Positions 7,516 through 15,195 of a stretch of DNA of 33,752 nucleotides are shown piece by piece (position 1 is the first letter of the stretch; each line of letters opens with the position of its first letter). Position numbers and translations under genes: made by a program. This DNA is from JACJYC01 sp964558465 (lineage in GTDB: Bacteria > Bacteroidota > Bacteroidia > Chitinophagales > Saprospiraceae). Location of the stretch: contig CAZLEF010000079.1 in the NCBI GenBank assembly GCA_964558465.1, positions 1 to 33,752 on the forward strand, read 5' to 3'. The notes beneath the pieces are model-generated. The model worked only from the letters and a program-made list of their open reading frames with translations. It ran no database searches and had not been told where the DNA came from.

Positions 7516-7925
7516 TGGTTGAAAAAAATATCATATTTGTAGGCGCCATCGCAAAAGATGAGGATAGAAAAAAATTCCTTGAAATTGGTCGGGTTATAGA
7601 GGTACTTAAAGAGGGTATTGATTTAAGTGATTATGGTTCAGGGGTTTCAACCATTTATTATATTCCCATGGGCGTTCCTGTCGAAGATGATTTCCACCCC
7701 GAAAAAATAGCGTTCCGACCCAGGAAAAAAGAATTGGATATCCGCCTGAAACTGGATTATCTCAAAATGAAACAGGCCACTGACGAGGAATTCCTCCAAT
7801 TGGTCGCTCAGCTTTTCCTTTCTTCCATCGACCGGTTTCCGCAACGCCGCATCCCCGATTTTGATATCCCGGCGTTCAAGGCGGATGTGGCGCGGGTGTT
7901 CCGCGAGCGGGGTTGGGTGGCCTGA
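7515..7925 (+). CDS. Probable immunity protein for the upstream nuclease
   Basis: A 136-aa soluble protein with no signal peptide. The N-terminus (IIFVGAIAKDEDRKKFLEIG) and the strand VSTIYYIPMGVPVEDDF are followed by a helical C-terminus (KLDYLKMKQATDEEFLQLVAQLFLSSIDRFPQ...FDIPAFKADVARVF). That C-terminal helix pattern resembles small immunity families from polymorphic toxin loci, but I cannot name the family with certainty. The ATG overlaps the upstream stop by one base (TAATG). Coupling to a predicted nuclease is the main argument for an immunity or antitoxin role. The gene ends 4 bp before the large palindrome. Confidence 0.5.
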   Translation: MVEKNIIFVGAIAKDEDRKKFLEIGRVIEVLKEGIDLSDYGSGVSTIYYIPMGVPVEDDFHPEKIAFRPRKKELDIRLKLDYLKMKQATDEEFLQLVAQLFLSSIDRFPQRRIPDFDIPAFKADVARVFRERGWVA

Positions 7926-7929
7926 CGTT

Positions 7930-7986
7930 GGTCCTTTAGCTAGCGATCCGATCGCTCAAAGCGATCGGATCGCTAGCTAAAGGACC
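7930..7986. terminator. Perfect 27-bp-arm palindrome between convergent genes
   Basis: Arms 7930-7956 and 7960-7986 are exact reverse complements with loop caa. The palindrome fills the gap between the stop of the immunity-like gene (7923-7925) and the stop of gldG (7987-7989). Without a strong T-run it is not a textbook terminator, but its position fits bidirectional 3'-end formation. Each arm is itself built of quasi-palindromic gcgatc/gatcgc steps. Confidence 0.75.
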
Positions 7987-9504
7987 TCAATCAAACCGTT
8001 CAGCCGCCCGCTTGAGCCGGATCGTCCTTTGCCGTTGGTTGTAAGCTAGTCCGATAAACAGCACCAGTGCCATGGGCGCCAGCAGGTTAATCAGTTTGAT
8101 GAAGGTCCGTTTTCCGGCGGATTCCTCGTTCATGATCTCGGGTTTGATCGGCCGGCTGGCCACTTCCTTGGTGCGCAGGTCGATCAGGCCGGTATCGTCG
8201 CTCAGCCAGTCGATGCTATTGACCAGCAGGTTGATATTATCCGGGGTTTCGCCGCCGCGGGCTTGCTGGCCGGAAATGCCAAAATCACCGTCGCCGAAAA
8301 CGACCAGCCGGGCATTGACGGTTCCACCGAAGTTGCCTTCCAGAATGCCGCCAAGGACCAGGTTCCCCAGCGGGAAATCCTGCTGAGTCCATTGTTTGTT
8401 GATGTCGAAGGTGACCGGTACAGGTACGATGCCGGCCTGGGAAGAACTCCTGACCAGCGGCGTGAATACCTTGGAGGCGTCGCCGTTGAACTGCACGGGG
8501 CTGGCGAAGGGGAAAATGATCTGTTCGAGTCCCTGGGTGATCGGGTGCCCGGCAAAATTGCCCACCAGGGGAAGATACGGGAACTGGACCGGCGTGTTGA
8601 TCGTGAAAAAACCCGATTGTTGCTGGACAGAAACGCTCCCGCATTGGGCGTCGATCACAAAAGCCGGTTCGATGGTGACGCCTTTGCCGGCCAGCCAGTT
8701 TTCGAATCCGGTGATGACTGGCAGACCGGTGGCATTGCTCAGGTCGCCGTTCACGGCATTGTACGCTGCGACCAGATTGCCGCCCCGGGCCAGAAATTGG
8801 TCGAGCTGGGCGAAGTGAGCCGGCGGAAAGGAATCCGAAGGCGCGATGATGGCGATGGTCTTGAACCGGTCGGGGACGGCTTCGTCCAGGGTAACGGTTT
8901 CCACTGTGTACAGGATGCTCAAAGCCTGGTAAGCCTGGCTGAGTTCCTGAAGCGGCGGTTCGCCGTGGCCTTGGACAAACGCGATGGCCGGTTTGTCCTG
9001 GACCGCCAGTTTTTTAAGGGTGGTGGAAAGCGCGTATTCCATGCCGGGCCCGGGTTGTACAACGGGGATGGCCTCGCTGCCTTCACCCAATTGCACCAGG
9101 GCGCCCATATAGATCTGCTGCTGGTTGGCCTTGTCTTTCTCCCGCACGTTCACCTGGAGCGGTTGAATCCCCTTTTGAGCGGCTTCCTGTTTTTCCGCAT
9201 CGGTTTCCGGCGAAACAAACCGGAAATCGACAAAACCTTTGGACCGGTTGGCGTATTCCACCAGAAGGTTGCGGAAATCCCGCTCGTTTTCAGCCAGGAC
9301 CGGCGGAAGATCGTCCGAAAAGTAAGCCGTTACGGTAGCGGGTGTTCCGGCTTCACGCAGGTCTTTCAGAATATTTTTGGTTGCATTGCTAAGGGTAAAT
9401 GCCTTGTTCTCCGAGAGGTCCAGCCGGAAAAAGAGTTGGTTGGACAACAGGTTGAGCAAGATCAGAATACCCGCTATGAGGAGGATGCTTGTTGCGTTTT
9501 TCAT
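7987..9504 (-). CDS. gldG: Gliding motility ABC transporter auxiliary protein GldG
   Basis: A 505-aa membrane protein of the ABC-2 auxiliary family (GldG type), needed with GldA and GldF for gliding in Flavobacterium johnsoniae. It has an N-terminal helix (ILLIAGILILLNLLSNQLFF), the typical LDLSENKAFTLSNATKNILKDL and VTAYFSDDLPP motifs, a long periplasmic domain with FVQGHGEPPL, and a C-terminal helix (LLAPMALVLFIGLAYNQRQR). Membrane topology at both ends around a large extracytoplasmic region fits the family. The ATG at 9504 is chosen; a TTG at 9516 is possible. It is the last gene of gldA-gldF-gldG, 21 bp after gldF, and its stop abuts the palindrome. Confidence 0.92.
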   Translation of the reverse strand: MKNATSILLIAGILILLNLLSNQLFFRLDLSENKAFTLSNATKNILKDLREAGTPATVTAYFSDDLPPVLAENERDFRNLLVEYANRSKGFVDFRFVSPETDAEKQEAAQKGIQPLQVNVREKDKANQQQIYMGALVQLGEGSEAIPVVQPGPGMEYALSTTLKKLAVQDKPAIAFVQGHGEPPLQELSQAYQALSILYTVETVTLDEAVPDRFKTIAIIAPSDSFPPAHFAQLDQFLARGGNLVAAYNAVNGDLSNATGLPVITGFENWLAGKGVTIEPAFVIDAQCGSVSVQQQSGFFTINTPVQFPYLPLVGNFAGHPITQGLEQIIFPFASPVQFNGDASKVFTPLVRSSSQAGIVPVPVTFDINKQWTQQDFPLGNLVLGGILEGNFGGTVNARLVVFGDGDFGISGQQARGGETPDNINLLVNSIDWLSDDTGLIDLRTKEVASRPIKPEIMNEESAGKRTFIKLINLLAPMALVLFIGLAYNQRQRTIRLKRAAERFD

Positions 9505-9525
9505 GGTTCGTAACAATAACTGCGA

Positions 9526-10242
9526 TTAAACTCTTTTGATGATATTGCGCTCGGCCAGGACGAGGCCCAGGGCGGTCAGGGACAGGAAGAAGACGATATC
9601 CTTGCTGTCGATCACCCCCCTTGAAATGGATTCAAAATGGTTGGAAACGCTCAGGGTGCTGAACAACAACCCCAGCCATCCGCCGACCGAATTGGCCAGC
9701 AGGCCGAACAGGAAATGGAAAAATATGCCGATGAACAGAGCCAGGATAAAAGCCACGATCTGGTTGTCGGTCAGGCTGCTGGTGAACAACCCGATGGAGA
9801 TATAGGCGGCGCTGAGCAGGATCAGGCCGAGGTACCCGCAAATAGTCGCCCCGTGGTCAATATTTCCGAGGGTGCTCACGGTAAAATAATAGGGCAGGGT
9901 AAAGGCCAGCGCGATCAGTACCAGATAAAGGCAGGCCAGGAATTTGCCCAGCACCAGTTGGCGGTCGGTGACCGCTTTGGTAAGCAGGAGTTCGATGGCG
10001 CCGGTTTTCTTTTCTTCGGCGAGTTGCCGCATGGTCAGGGCCGGGATGAAAAAGAAAAGCGTCCATTGAGCCACCCCAAAAAAGGCCCCCAGATCGGCTT
10101 GCTGGCGAAAGAAGATATCCGAGCCGAAGAGCCAGGTGAAAAAACCAGTGAAACCCAAAAAAACCAACAGGATGATGTAGGCGATGAGGGAGTCGAAGAA
10201 AGAGACCAGTTCGCGCCGGGCAATAATGCGTATAACGTTCAT
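9526..10242 (-). CDS. gldF: Gliding motility ABC transporter permease GldF
   Basis: A 238-aa ABC-2 permease with about six helices. It starts MNVIRIIARRELVSFFDSLIAY and has the conserved TMRQLAEEKKTGAIELLLT segment, in which the EEK-TG-ELLLT stretch is the ABC-2 coupling motif. Polytopic helices follow (YLVLIALAFTLPYYF, LGLILLSAAYISIGLFTSS, IVAFILALFIGIFFHFLFGL). It lies 18 bp after gldA and 21 bp before gldG on the same strand, and should form the membrane channel energised by GldA. Confidence 0.93.
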   Translation of the reverse strand: MNVIRIIARRELVSFFDSLIAYIILLVFLGFTGFFTWLFGSDIFFRQQADLGAFFGVAQWTLFFFIPALTMRQLAEEKKTGAIELLLTKAVTDRQLVLGKFLACLYLVLIALAFTLPYYFTVSTLGNIDHGATICGYLGLILLSAAYISIGLFTSSLTDNQIVAFILALFIGIFFHFLFGLLANSVGGWLGLLFSTLSVSNHFESISRGVIDSKDIVFFLSLTALGLVLAERNIIKRV

Positions 10243-10260
10243 AGATTGATCGGATTAGGG

Positions 10261-11184
10261 TTAATTCATGGTCAGGTTGCGGAAGACGTCTTCGAGCCTG
10301 GTTTCAAACGGGATCATTTCCACCAGCGCCCATCCTTTTTCGACACAAAGGTCAAATACCGGCCTGTTGGAACTGCTGCCCGGGTGGCTTTGCAACTCAA
10401 ACCGCAGCGTTTGATCGTCGAGCGCATTTACGGCGGAAATCGTGGTCAGTCCCTGCAGGGCTCGGAAAGCTTCATCCGGGTCAGCGCCTTCCAGCCGGAT
10501 GTTCAGGATCTGCCGGCCCTGGGCTTGTTTGCGGAGCAACTCCGGGCTGCCGTCGGCCACGATCTTTCCGCGGTTGATGATCAGGATGCGGTCGCAGGTG
10601 GCTTCTACTTCGGGCAGGATATGGGTGCTGAGGATCACGGTCTTTTCACGGCCCAGTTCCTTGATCAGTTCGCGGATCTCCACGATCTGGTTGGGGTCAA
10701 GGCCGGTGGTGGGTTCGTCCAGGATCAATACGGCAGGATCGTGGATCATGGCCTGGGCAAGGCCGACCCGCTGGCGGTAGCCTTTGGACAACTCCTTGAT
10801 CCGTTTGTGTTTTTCCGGATCGAGGCCGCAGCGCTTGACCATTTGCCGGACCCTGGCGGGGATGTCCGGATTGGAAACGCCTTGTAAGGCGGCGCAGAAG
10901 GCCAGAAAATCCATGACGGGCATATCCAGGTACAAAGGATTGTTTTCCGGCAGGTAACCGATATGCTGTTTCATATCCTGTTTCCGGACGGAATGGCCGT
11001 CGATCAGCACATCGCCGCCATCCATTTCCAGGTAGCCGGTGATGATCTTCATCGTGGTGGATTTACCCGCGCCGTTGGGACCCAGGAAACCAAGGATCTC
11101 ACCTGTTTTTACCTGGAAGGAGATGTCGTCTACCGCGTATTGCTGACCGTAACGCTTCGTCAAATTTTCAATGACGATATCCAT
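10261..11184 (-). CDS. gldA: Gliding motility ABC transporter ATPase GldA
   Basis: A 307-aa cytoplasmic ATPase. Walker A is GPNGAGKST (35-43), the Q-loop region is YLPENNPLY, the signature is LSKGYRQRVGLAQA, Walker B is AVLILDEPT and the H-loop is STHILPE. The C-terminal ~80 residues are the accessory region of the GldA/NosF/CcmA-like group. It is first in the gldAFG operon. TAATTTTG at 11271-11278 on the minus strand is a possible -7 box about 87 bp upstream. Confidence 0.92.
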   Translation of the reverse strand: MDIVIENLTKRYGQQYAVDDISFQVKTGEILGFLGPNGAGKSTTMKIITGYLEMDGGDVLIDGHSVRKQDMKQHIGYLPENNPLYLDMPVMDFLAFCAALQGVSNPDIPARVRQMVKRCGLDPEKHKRIKELSKGYRQRVGLAQAMIHDPAVLILDEPTTGLDPNQIVEIRELIKELGREKTVILSTHILPEVEATCDRILIINRGKIVADGSPELLRKQAQGRQILNIRLEGADPDEAFRALQGLTTISAVNALDDQTLRFELQSHPGSSSNRPVFDLCVEKGWALVEMIPFETRLEDVFRNLTMN

Positions 11185-11270
11185 AGCTGGTGCGAAATTT
11201 TGTCAAGGTGAAGGTACCCGGGAATCGGGCGCCCGGTGCAAACGCACAGGTCGCGTTAAAAATCAGGGAG

Positions 11271-11278
11271 CAAAATTA
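11271..11278 (-). promoter_or_regulatory. Candidate -7 box for gldAFG
   Basis: TAATTTTG on the minus strand fits TAnnTTTG, in the 179-bp divergent gap between gldA and the MORN lipoprotein gene. No -33 TTTG was found at the right spacing, so the call is tentative. Confidence 0.35.
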
Positions 11279-11363
11279 TAAATTTATGTTTAATCTTGAA
11301 AAAGATCGGCGGCACGTATTTTTTCGCCGGATATTTACAGGCGTAAAACCTAATTTTTCTGAA

Positions 11364-11957
11364 ATGAAAAACGTGTTGTTGTTATTACCGGTATTGCTGT
11401 TGTTGGGCTGTAAAAAAGCGGAAGCGCCGCCGCCGGAGCCCGCCAGAACCGCTGACGGGGAATACCTGCTGGAGGATATACCGGGTTCAACCGTAAAGAT
11501 GGCCGTTAAAAAAGATGCAAACGGCAAAATCCTGGAGCAGGGGTTTGTGGAGAACGGGCTAAAGACCGGGACCTGGATGACCTTTGACAAATCGGAGGAA
11601 TTCCCCAAAACGATCATGAGTTACGTGAAGGGGCTGGCCAACGGGCCCTACTTCGAATTCAACGACCGCGGTCAGACGGAACTCAAGGCTTTTTACCGCG
11701 ACAACAAACTCGACGGTCCCTGGGGGCGCTATTCCTTCGGCCGCCCGCTGTCGACCGCTTCCTACAAAAACGGCGAGCTGGACGGCATCTACCGGGAGTT
11801 TGAAATGAGGGAAGGCAAGATCCAGAAGGAAATCCATTACCAGGCAGGAAAAGAACACGGCCCTTACCGGTATTTCAACGACAAGGGGGAGATAACGGTG
11901 GAGTACGAGTTCAGGAACGGGAAAAAAGTTGGCGGCGGGATGGTGGAGGGGAGATAG
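11364..11957 (+). CDS. MORN-repeat (YwqK-like) lipoprotein
   Basis: A 197-aa protein with a lipoprotein signal (MKNVLLLLPVLLLLGC, Cys at residue 16). A series of MORN_2/YwqK-type repeats follows: NGLKTGTWMTF, KGLANGPYFEFNDRG, DNKLDGPWGRYS, NGELDGIYREFE, AGKEHGPYRYFNDKGE. Databases often label such proteins toxin-antitoxin YwqK family antitoxin, but nothing here supports a toxin partner. It is more likely an exported surface or periplasmic beta-repeat protein. The ATG at 11364 is set by the signal peptide; the frame extends upstream without meaning. It is divergent from gldA. Confidence 0.82.
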   Translation: MKNVLLLLPVLLLLGCKKAEAPPPEPARTADGEYLLEDIPGSTVKMAVKKDANGKILEQGFVENGLKTGTWMTFDKSEEFPKTIMSYVKGLANGPYFEFNDRGQTELKAFYRDNKLDGPWGRYSFGRPLSTASYKNGELDGIYREFEMREGKIQKEIHYQAGKEHGPYRYFNDKGEITVEYEFRNGKKVGGGMVEGR

Positions 11958-11981
11958 GGGTTAGAGGTTTGGCTCGCCTAC

Positions 11982-12001
11982 GCCACGCTTTAAGGCGTGG
12001 C
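11982..12001. terminator. Stem-loop after MORN gene
   Basis: gccacgc-tttaag-gcgtggc forms a 7-bp stem 24 bp after the stop codon. There is no T-run. A similar ccacgcc...ggcgtgg hairpin occurs at 25930-25946, so it may be a repeat rather than a terminator. Confidence 0.35.
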
Positions 12002-12031
12002 TGCGGCGGGTAAAGGTTTGGGGTTGTTTGG

Positions 12032-12125
12032 ATTGGTTCGATTGATTGGATTGATACGATTGGTTCGATTGATACGATTGATTGGATCCGACGTCAACCA
12101 TCGAATAAACGAATCAACAAATCAA
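12032..12125. repeat. Nonamer array plus three octamers
   Basis: Six nonamers of form attgRtWNg (12032-12085) are followed, after a short core (atccgacgtcaaccat), by cgaataaa, cgaatcaa and caaatcaa (12102-12125). The array lies between convergent genes. The nonamer family recurs at 33540-33620. Confidence 0.9.
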
Positions 12126-12149
12126 CAATTGGTTCGATTCCTCAATTCC

Positions 12150-12683
12150 TCAATTTAGAGCGACCGCCCTCCGGACCTGCTTTCTGTGGTGGGCAAAATG
12201 CAGGTAAAAAAAGCGCATCATTCCCGGGAAAGTGAGTCTGCCCACAAAAGGTTGTTTGTAGATGGCCTTGTTGAACAGGTGATCCGGCAGGGAAGTCAGA
12301 TGATCCCGGAGTTTTTGCCGTTGTTCCCGCCATTTGGCCTGTACGTTTTCCAACTGGTCGGTTTCCGGAATACTTTCATCGCCGACGCCTTTGGGGGCTT
12401 TCCGTTTGATCAGAGAGGCGAAAACGGCCCAGATCAGGAAAAGCCGCCAGTAGTCCGTTAAAGTTCCGACTTTGAAGGGGCCGTCACCTTTCAGTTTTTT
12501 AATCACATAAAGATGCGAATAACCCTCAGCCAGGATCAGGTGGTGAAGGGTCATCAGCGCCGACCACCGGCCTGGACCTGGCCGCCGATTGAGTTGCTCG
12601 TCTGAATAAACGGACAATTCAAGAAACAAGGCTTCCGTTGCCTGGTCCAGTCGGTCTAGATTTTTCAAAGCCTTTTCCTTCAT
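12150..12683 (-). CDS. DinB-like superfamily protein
   Basis: A 177-aa four-helix-bundle protein of the DinB/YfiT-like superfamily, members of which bind a metal through three histidines and act as thiol-dependent transferases or stress proteins. The family start is LDRLDQATEALFLELSVYSDEQLNRRPGPGRWSALMTLHHLILAE. WSALMTLHHL holds the first His, and the C-terminal FYLHFAHHRKQVRR holds the HxxHHRxQ-type pair. A middle insertion (WRLFLIWAVFASLIKRKAPKGVGDES) is usual for the DinB_2 subgroup. It is flanked by convergent and tandem genes with no clear operon partner. Confidence 0.85.
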   Translation of the reverse strand: MKEKALKNLDRLDQATEALFLELSVYSDEQLNRRPGPGRWSALMTLHHLILAEGYSHLYVIKKLKGDGPFKVGTLTDYWRLFLIWAVFASLIKRKAPKGVGDESIPETDQLENVQAKWREQRQKLRDHLTSLPDHLFNKAIYKQPFVGRLTFPGMMRFFYLHFAHHRKQVRRAVALN

Positions 12684-12726
12684 TTAGCTTGGAATTTTTT
12701 TATTAATTGTAGATGTCCGCTGTTTA

Positions 12727-12859
12727 CAGTTTACAGTCCGCAGTCCACAGTCCACAGTCTACCGTCCACCGTGGGCCGTCCACCGTGGGCCGTCCACCGT
12801 GGGCCGTCCACCGTGAGCCGTGAGCCGTCCACCGTCCACCGTCCACCGTGAGCCGTCCA
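12727..12859. repeat. Heptamer array, 19 exact-period copies
   Basis: Nineteen consecutive heptamers of form cMgtNNR run in perfect 7-bp register (cagtcca, ccgtcca, ccgtggg, ccgtgag variants), totalling 133 bp. The array ends on the base before the prolyl oligopeptidase stop codon (TAG, minus, 12860-12862). Smaller arrays of the family are at 15091-15132 and near 3655-3670. Confidence 0.93.
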
Positions 12860-15007
12860 CTACCCCTTCAAATACTTCACCGGCGTATTGGTGTTATAAA
12901 AAAAGAACGACCAGATATCGGCCTGTTCTTCCAGGACCTTGGCAATGGGTTTACCGGCGCCGTGCCCGGCCCTGGTTTCGATCCGGATGATCACGGGTTT
13001 CGGCCCTGTATGGGATTTTTGCAACTGGGCTGCAAATTTGAACGAATGCGCCGGTACCACCCGGTCGTCGTGATCGCCGGTGGTGATCAGGGTCGCCGGA
13101 TAGGAAACGCCCGGCTTAAGATTGTGCAAGGGGCTGTAAGACAGCAGATTTTTGAAATGTTCGGGGTTATCAGCCGAGCCGTATTCCGGTATCCAGCCTT
13201 TGCCTACGGTGAACAGGTGGTAACGCAACATATCCATCACGCCGACTGCCGGAAGCGCAACCGCGAAGAGGTCGGGGCGTTGGGTCATGGCGGCGCCCAC
13301 CAGAAGCCCTCCGTTAGATCCGCCCGCAATGGCCAGCTTATCCTTGGCAGTGTATTTTTCAGCGATCAGGTATTCCCCGGCGGCAATAAAATCATCAAAA
13401 ACATTCTGCTTTTTGAGCAACATGCCGGCCTTGTGCCATTCCTCGCCGTATTCGCCGCCGCCGCGCAGGTTGGGCATAGCAAACACGCCGCCGTTTTCCA
13501 GCAATACGATCCGGGTGGCGGAGAAGCCGGGGGTCATGCTGACGTTGAACCCGCCGTAAGCATAGAGATAACAGGGATTTTTGCCGTCGAGCGCCAGATC
13601 TTTTTTGTGGACGATGAACATGGAGACCTGCGTTCCGTCCTTGCTTTTGTAAAACACCTGTTTTTCGACATAATCCTCCGGGTTGAACTGAAGGGTGGTT
13701 TTGTTGAACAGTTCCGACTGGCCGGTTTCCAGGTTGTATTTGAAAATGGTATTCGGGTAGGTAAATGAAGTAAAGGTATAAAACAGGATCTTATCCTCTT
13801 TTTTGCCGGAGAAACCGCCGGCGGATCCCAACCCGGGAAGGTCGATCTCCTTTTTATTGGCGCCGTCATAATCCATCTGATAAAAGCGGTCCGTTGCATT
13901 TTTGAGGTAGTTGGCAAACAATTTGCCGCCACCTGTGGCTACGCTCTGCAGCAGGTCTTCCGATTCCGGGATGATTGTTTTCCAGTTTTCCTTGGCGGGG
14001 TTTTCCAGGTCGATCTCCACCAGGCGGTATTTGGGCGCGTCGATATCGGTTTGCACGAGGAATTTGCCGTCGATATGATCGATGACCGAATTTTTATTTT
14101 TGTAATCGCCGAACAGGGTGACAAATGCGCCGTCCGTTTCCAGGTTTTTGTAATAGGTAGCATAACCGTCGGTGCCGGGCGCCGCATTCATGACGAGGTA
14201 TTTGCCGTCTTCGGTCACGGAGCAGAAATGATAATAATTCGGGTTTTGGCGGTCTTCAAAAACCAGTTTGTCCTTCGATTGGTCGTCGCCGAGCTTGTGG
14301 TAATACACCGAATGGAACTGGTTGTTGCCCGAAAGCTCCTGTCCGGATTTGGGTTCGGGATACCGGCTGTAGAAAAAGCCGTCCTTATGCCAGCCGGCGC
14401 CTGAAAATTTGACCCATTTCAGCACGTCCGGCAGTTTCTTTTTGGTCGCTACTTCCATCACGTGGATCTGCGACCAGTCGGAACCTGCTTCGGATTGGGA
14501 ATAAGCCACATATTTGTCATCCTGTGAAAGGCCGATGAGGTTGACGGCCACGGTCCCGTCCTTGGAAAGCGCGTTGGGGTCGATAAAAACCTCCGGTTCG
14601 CCGTCCAGTCCTTTTTGGATATAGATGACGGATTGGTTCTGAAGCCCGTCATTTTTATAAAAAAAGTAATATTCGCCGGCCCGGAAAGGGGAGGAGTAAC
14701 GCGGATAATTGACGAGTTCGGTCAATCTTTCCTCAATTTTTTCGCGGTACGGGATCTGTTCCAGGTAACCGAAAGTAACCTGGTTCTGGGTTTGGACCCA
14801 TGCTTCAACGTCCTGTGCGGTATCGGCTTCCAGCCAGCGGTAAGGGTCGGCAACGGCAGTGCCGTGGTAATCGTCGGTTTGTTCAACCGTTTTCGTTTCA
14901 GGGTAAGTCACTTCGATCATCGGGTTGGATTCATTTTGTACGTCCTGGTTTTTGCAGGCGATCAGCCCGGTCAGGGCGAGCACTGTCAGGGAAATCGGGT
15001 ATTTCAT
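12860..15007 (-). CDS. Prolyl oligopeptidase (S9A), lipoprotein
   Basis: A 715-aa serine peptidase that cleaves short peptides after proline, probably in the periplasm. It has an N-terminal lipoprotein signal (LALTGLIAC, Cys ~18), the POP start TDDYHGTAVADPYRWLE, a seven-blade propeller and the alpha/beta-hydrolase domain. The catalytic Ser lies in AIAGGSNGGLL (~563), Asp in TTGDHDDRVVP (~645) and His in ETRAGHGAGKP (~680). Length and order match the family. The stop codon directly touches the heptamer array. A TATATTTG -7 box lies 23 bp upstream. Confidence 0.94.
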   Translation of the reverse strand: MKYPISLTVLALTGLIACKNQDVQNESNPMIEVTYPETKTVEQTDDYHGTAVADPYRWLEADTAQDVEAWVQTQNQVTFGYLEQIPYREKIEERLTELVNYPRYSSPFRAGEYYFFYKNDGLQNQSVIYIQKGLDGEPEVFIDPNALSKDGTVAVNLIGLSQDDKYVAYSQSEAGSDWSQIHVMEVATKKKLPDVLKWVKFSGAGWHKDGFFYSRYPEPKSGQELSGNNQFHSVYYHKLGDDQSKDKLVFEDRQNPNYYHFCSVTEDGKYLVMNAAPGTDGYATYYKNLETDGAFVTLFGDYKNKNSVIDHIDGKFLVQTDIDAPKYRLVEIDLENPAKENWKTIIPESEDLLQSVATGGGKLFANYLKNATDRFYQMDYDGANKKEIDLPGLGSAGGFSGKKEDKILFYTFTSFTYPNTIFKYNLETGQSELFNKTTLQFNPEDYVEKQVFYKSKDGTQVSMFIVHKKDLALDGKNPCYLYAYGGFNVSMTPGFSATRIVLLENGGVFAMPNLRGGGEYGEEWHKAGMLLKKQNVFDDFIAAGEYLIAEKYTAKDKLAIAGGSNGGLLVGAAMTQRPDLFAVALPAVGVMDMLRYHLFTVGKGWIPEYGSADNPEHFKNLLSYSPLHNLKPGVSYPATLITTGDHDDRVVPAHSFKFAAQLQKSHTGPKPVIIRIETRAGHGAGKPIAKVLEEQADIWSFFFYNTNTPVKYLKG

Positions 15008-15029
15008 CGCTCTTTTTTTTAAATTCCGC

Positions 15030-15037
15030 CAAATATA
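15030..15037 (-). promoter_or_regulatory. Candidate -7 box for prolyl oligopeptidase
   Basis: TATATTTG on the minus strand fits TAnnTTTG and ends 23 bp before the ATG. No -33 TTTG at the usual spacing. Confidence 0.45.
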
Positions 15038-15090
15038 AGGAATTTGGGAAAAAGCCTGATGGGAAATTTGGTTGACAGTCTTTAGTCCGG

Positions 15091-15132
15091 CAGTTCGCAG
15101 TTCGCAGTCCGCAGTTTGCAGTTTGCAGTCCG
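15091..15132. repeat. Heptamer array, 6 copies
   Basis: Six units of cagtYYg in exact 7-bp register lie between the divergent prolyl oligopeptidase and selD genes. It is the same family as 12727-12859. Confidence 0.9.
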
Positions 15133-15195
15133 GTTAAGCCCTGGCGTAGTCGGACACCAGTAAAAAAAAACTATTTTCGCGACAAAATCTGATGC

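Noticed and set aside
8263..10887. Long plus-strand open frames antisense to gldG, gldF and gldA
   Set aside because: They are shadows of strongly recognised genes, with no start context or family features.
11364..11957. Antitoxin of a toxin-antitoxin pair
   Set aside because: The YwqK label is common for MORN repeats, but the protein is a lipoprotein and no toxin gene is adjacent.
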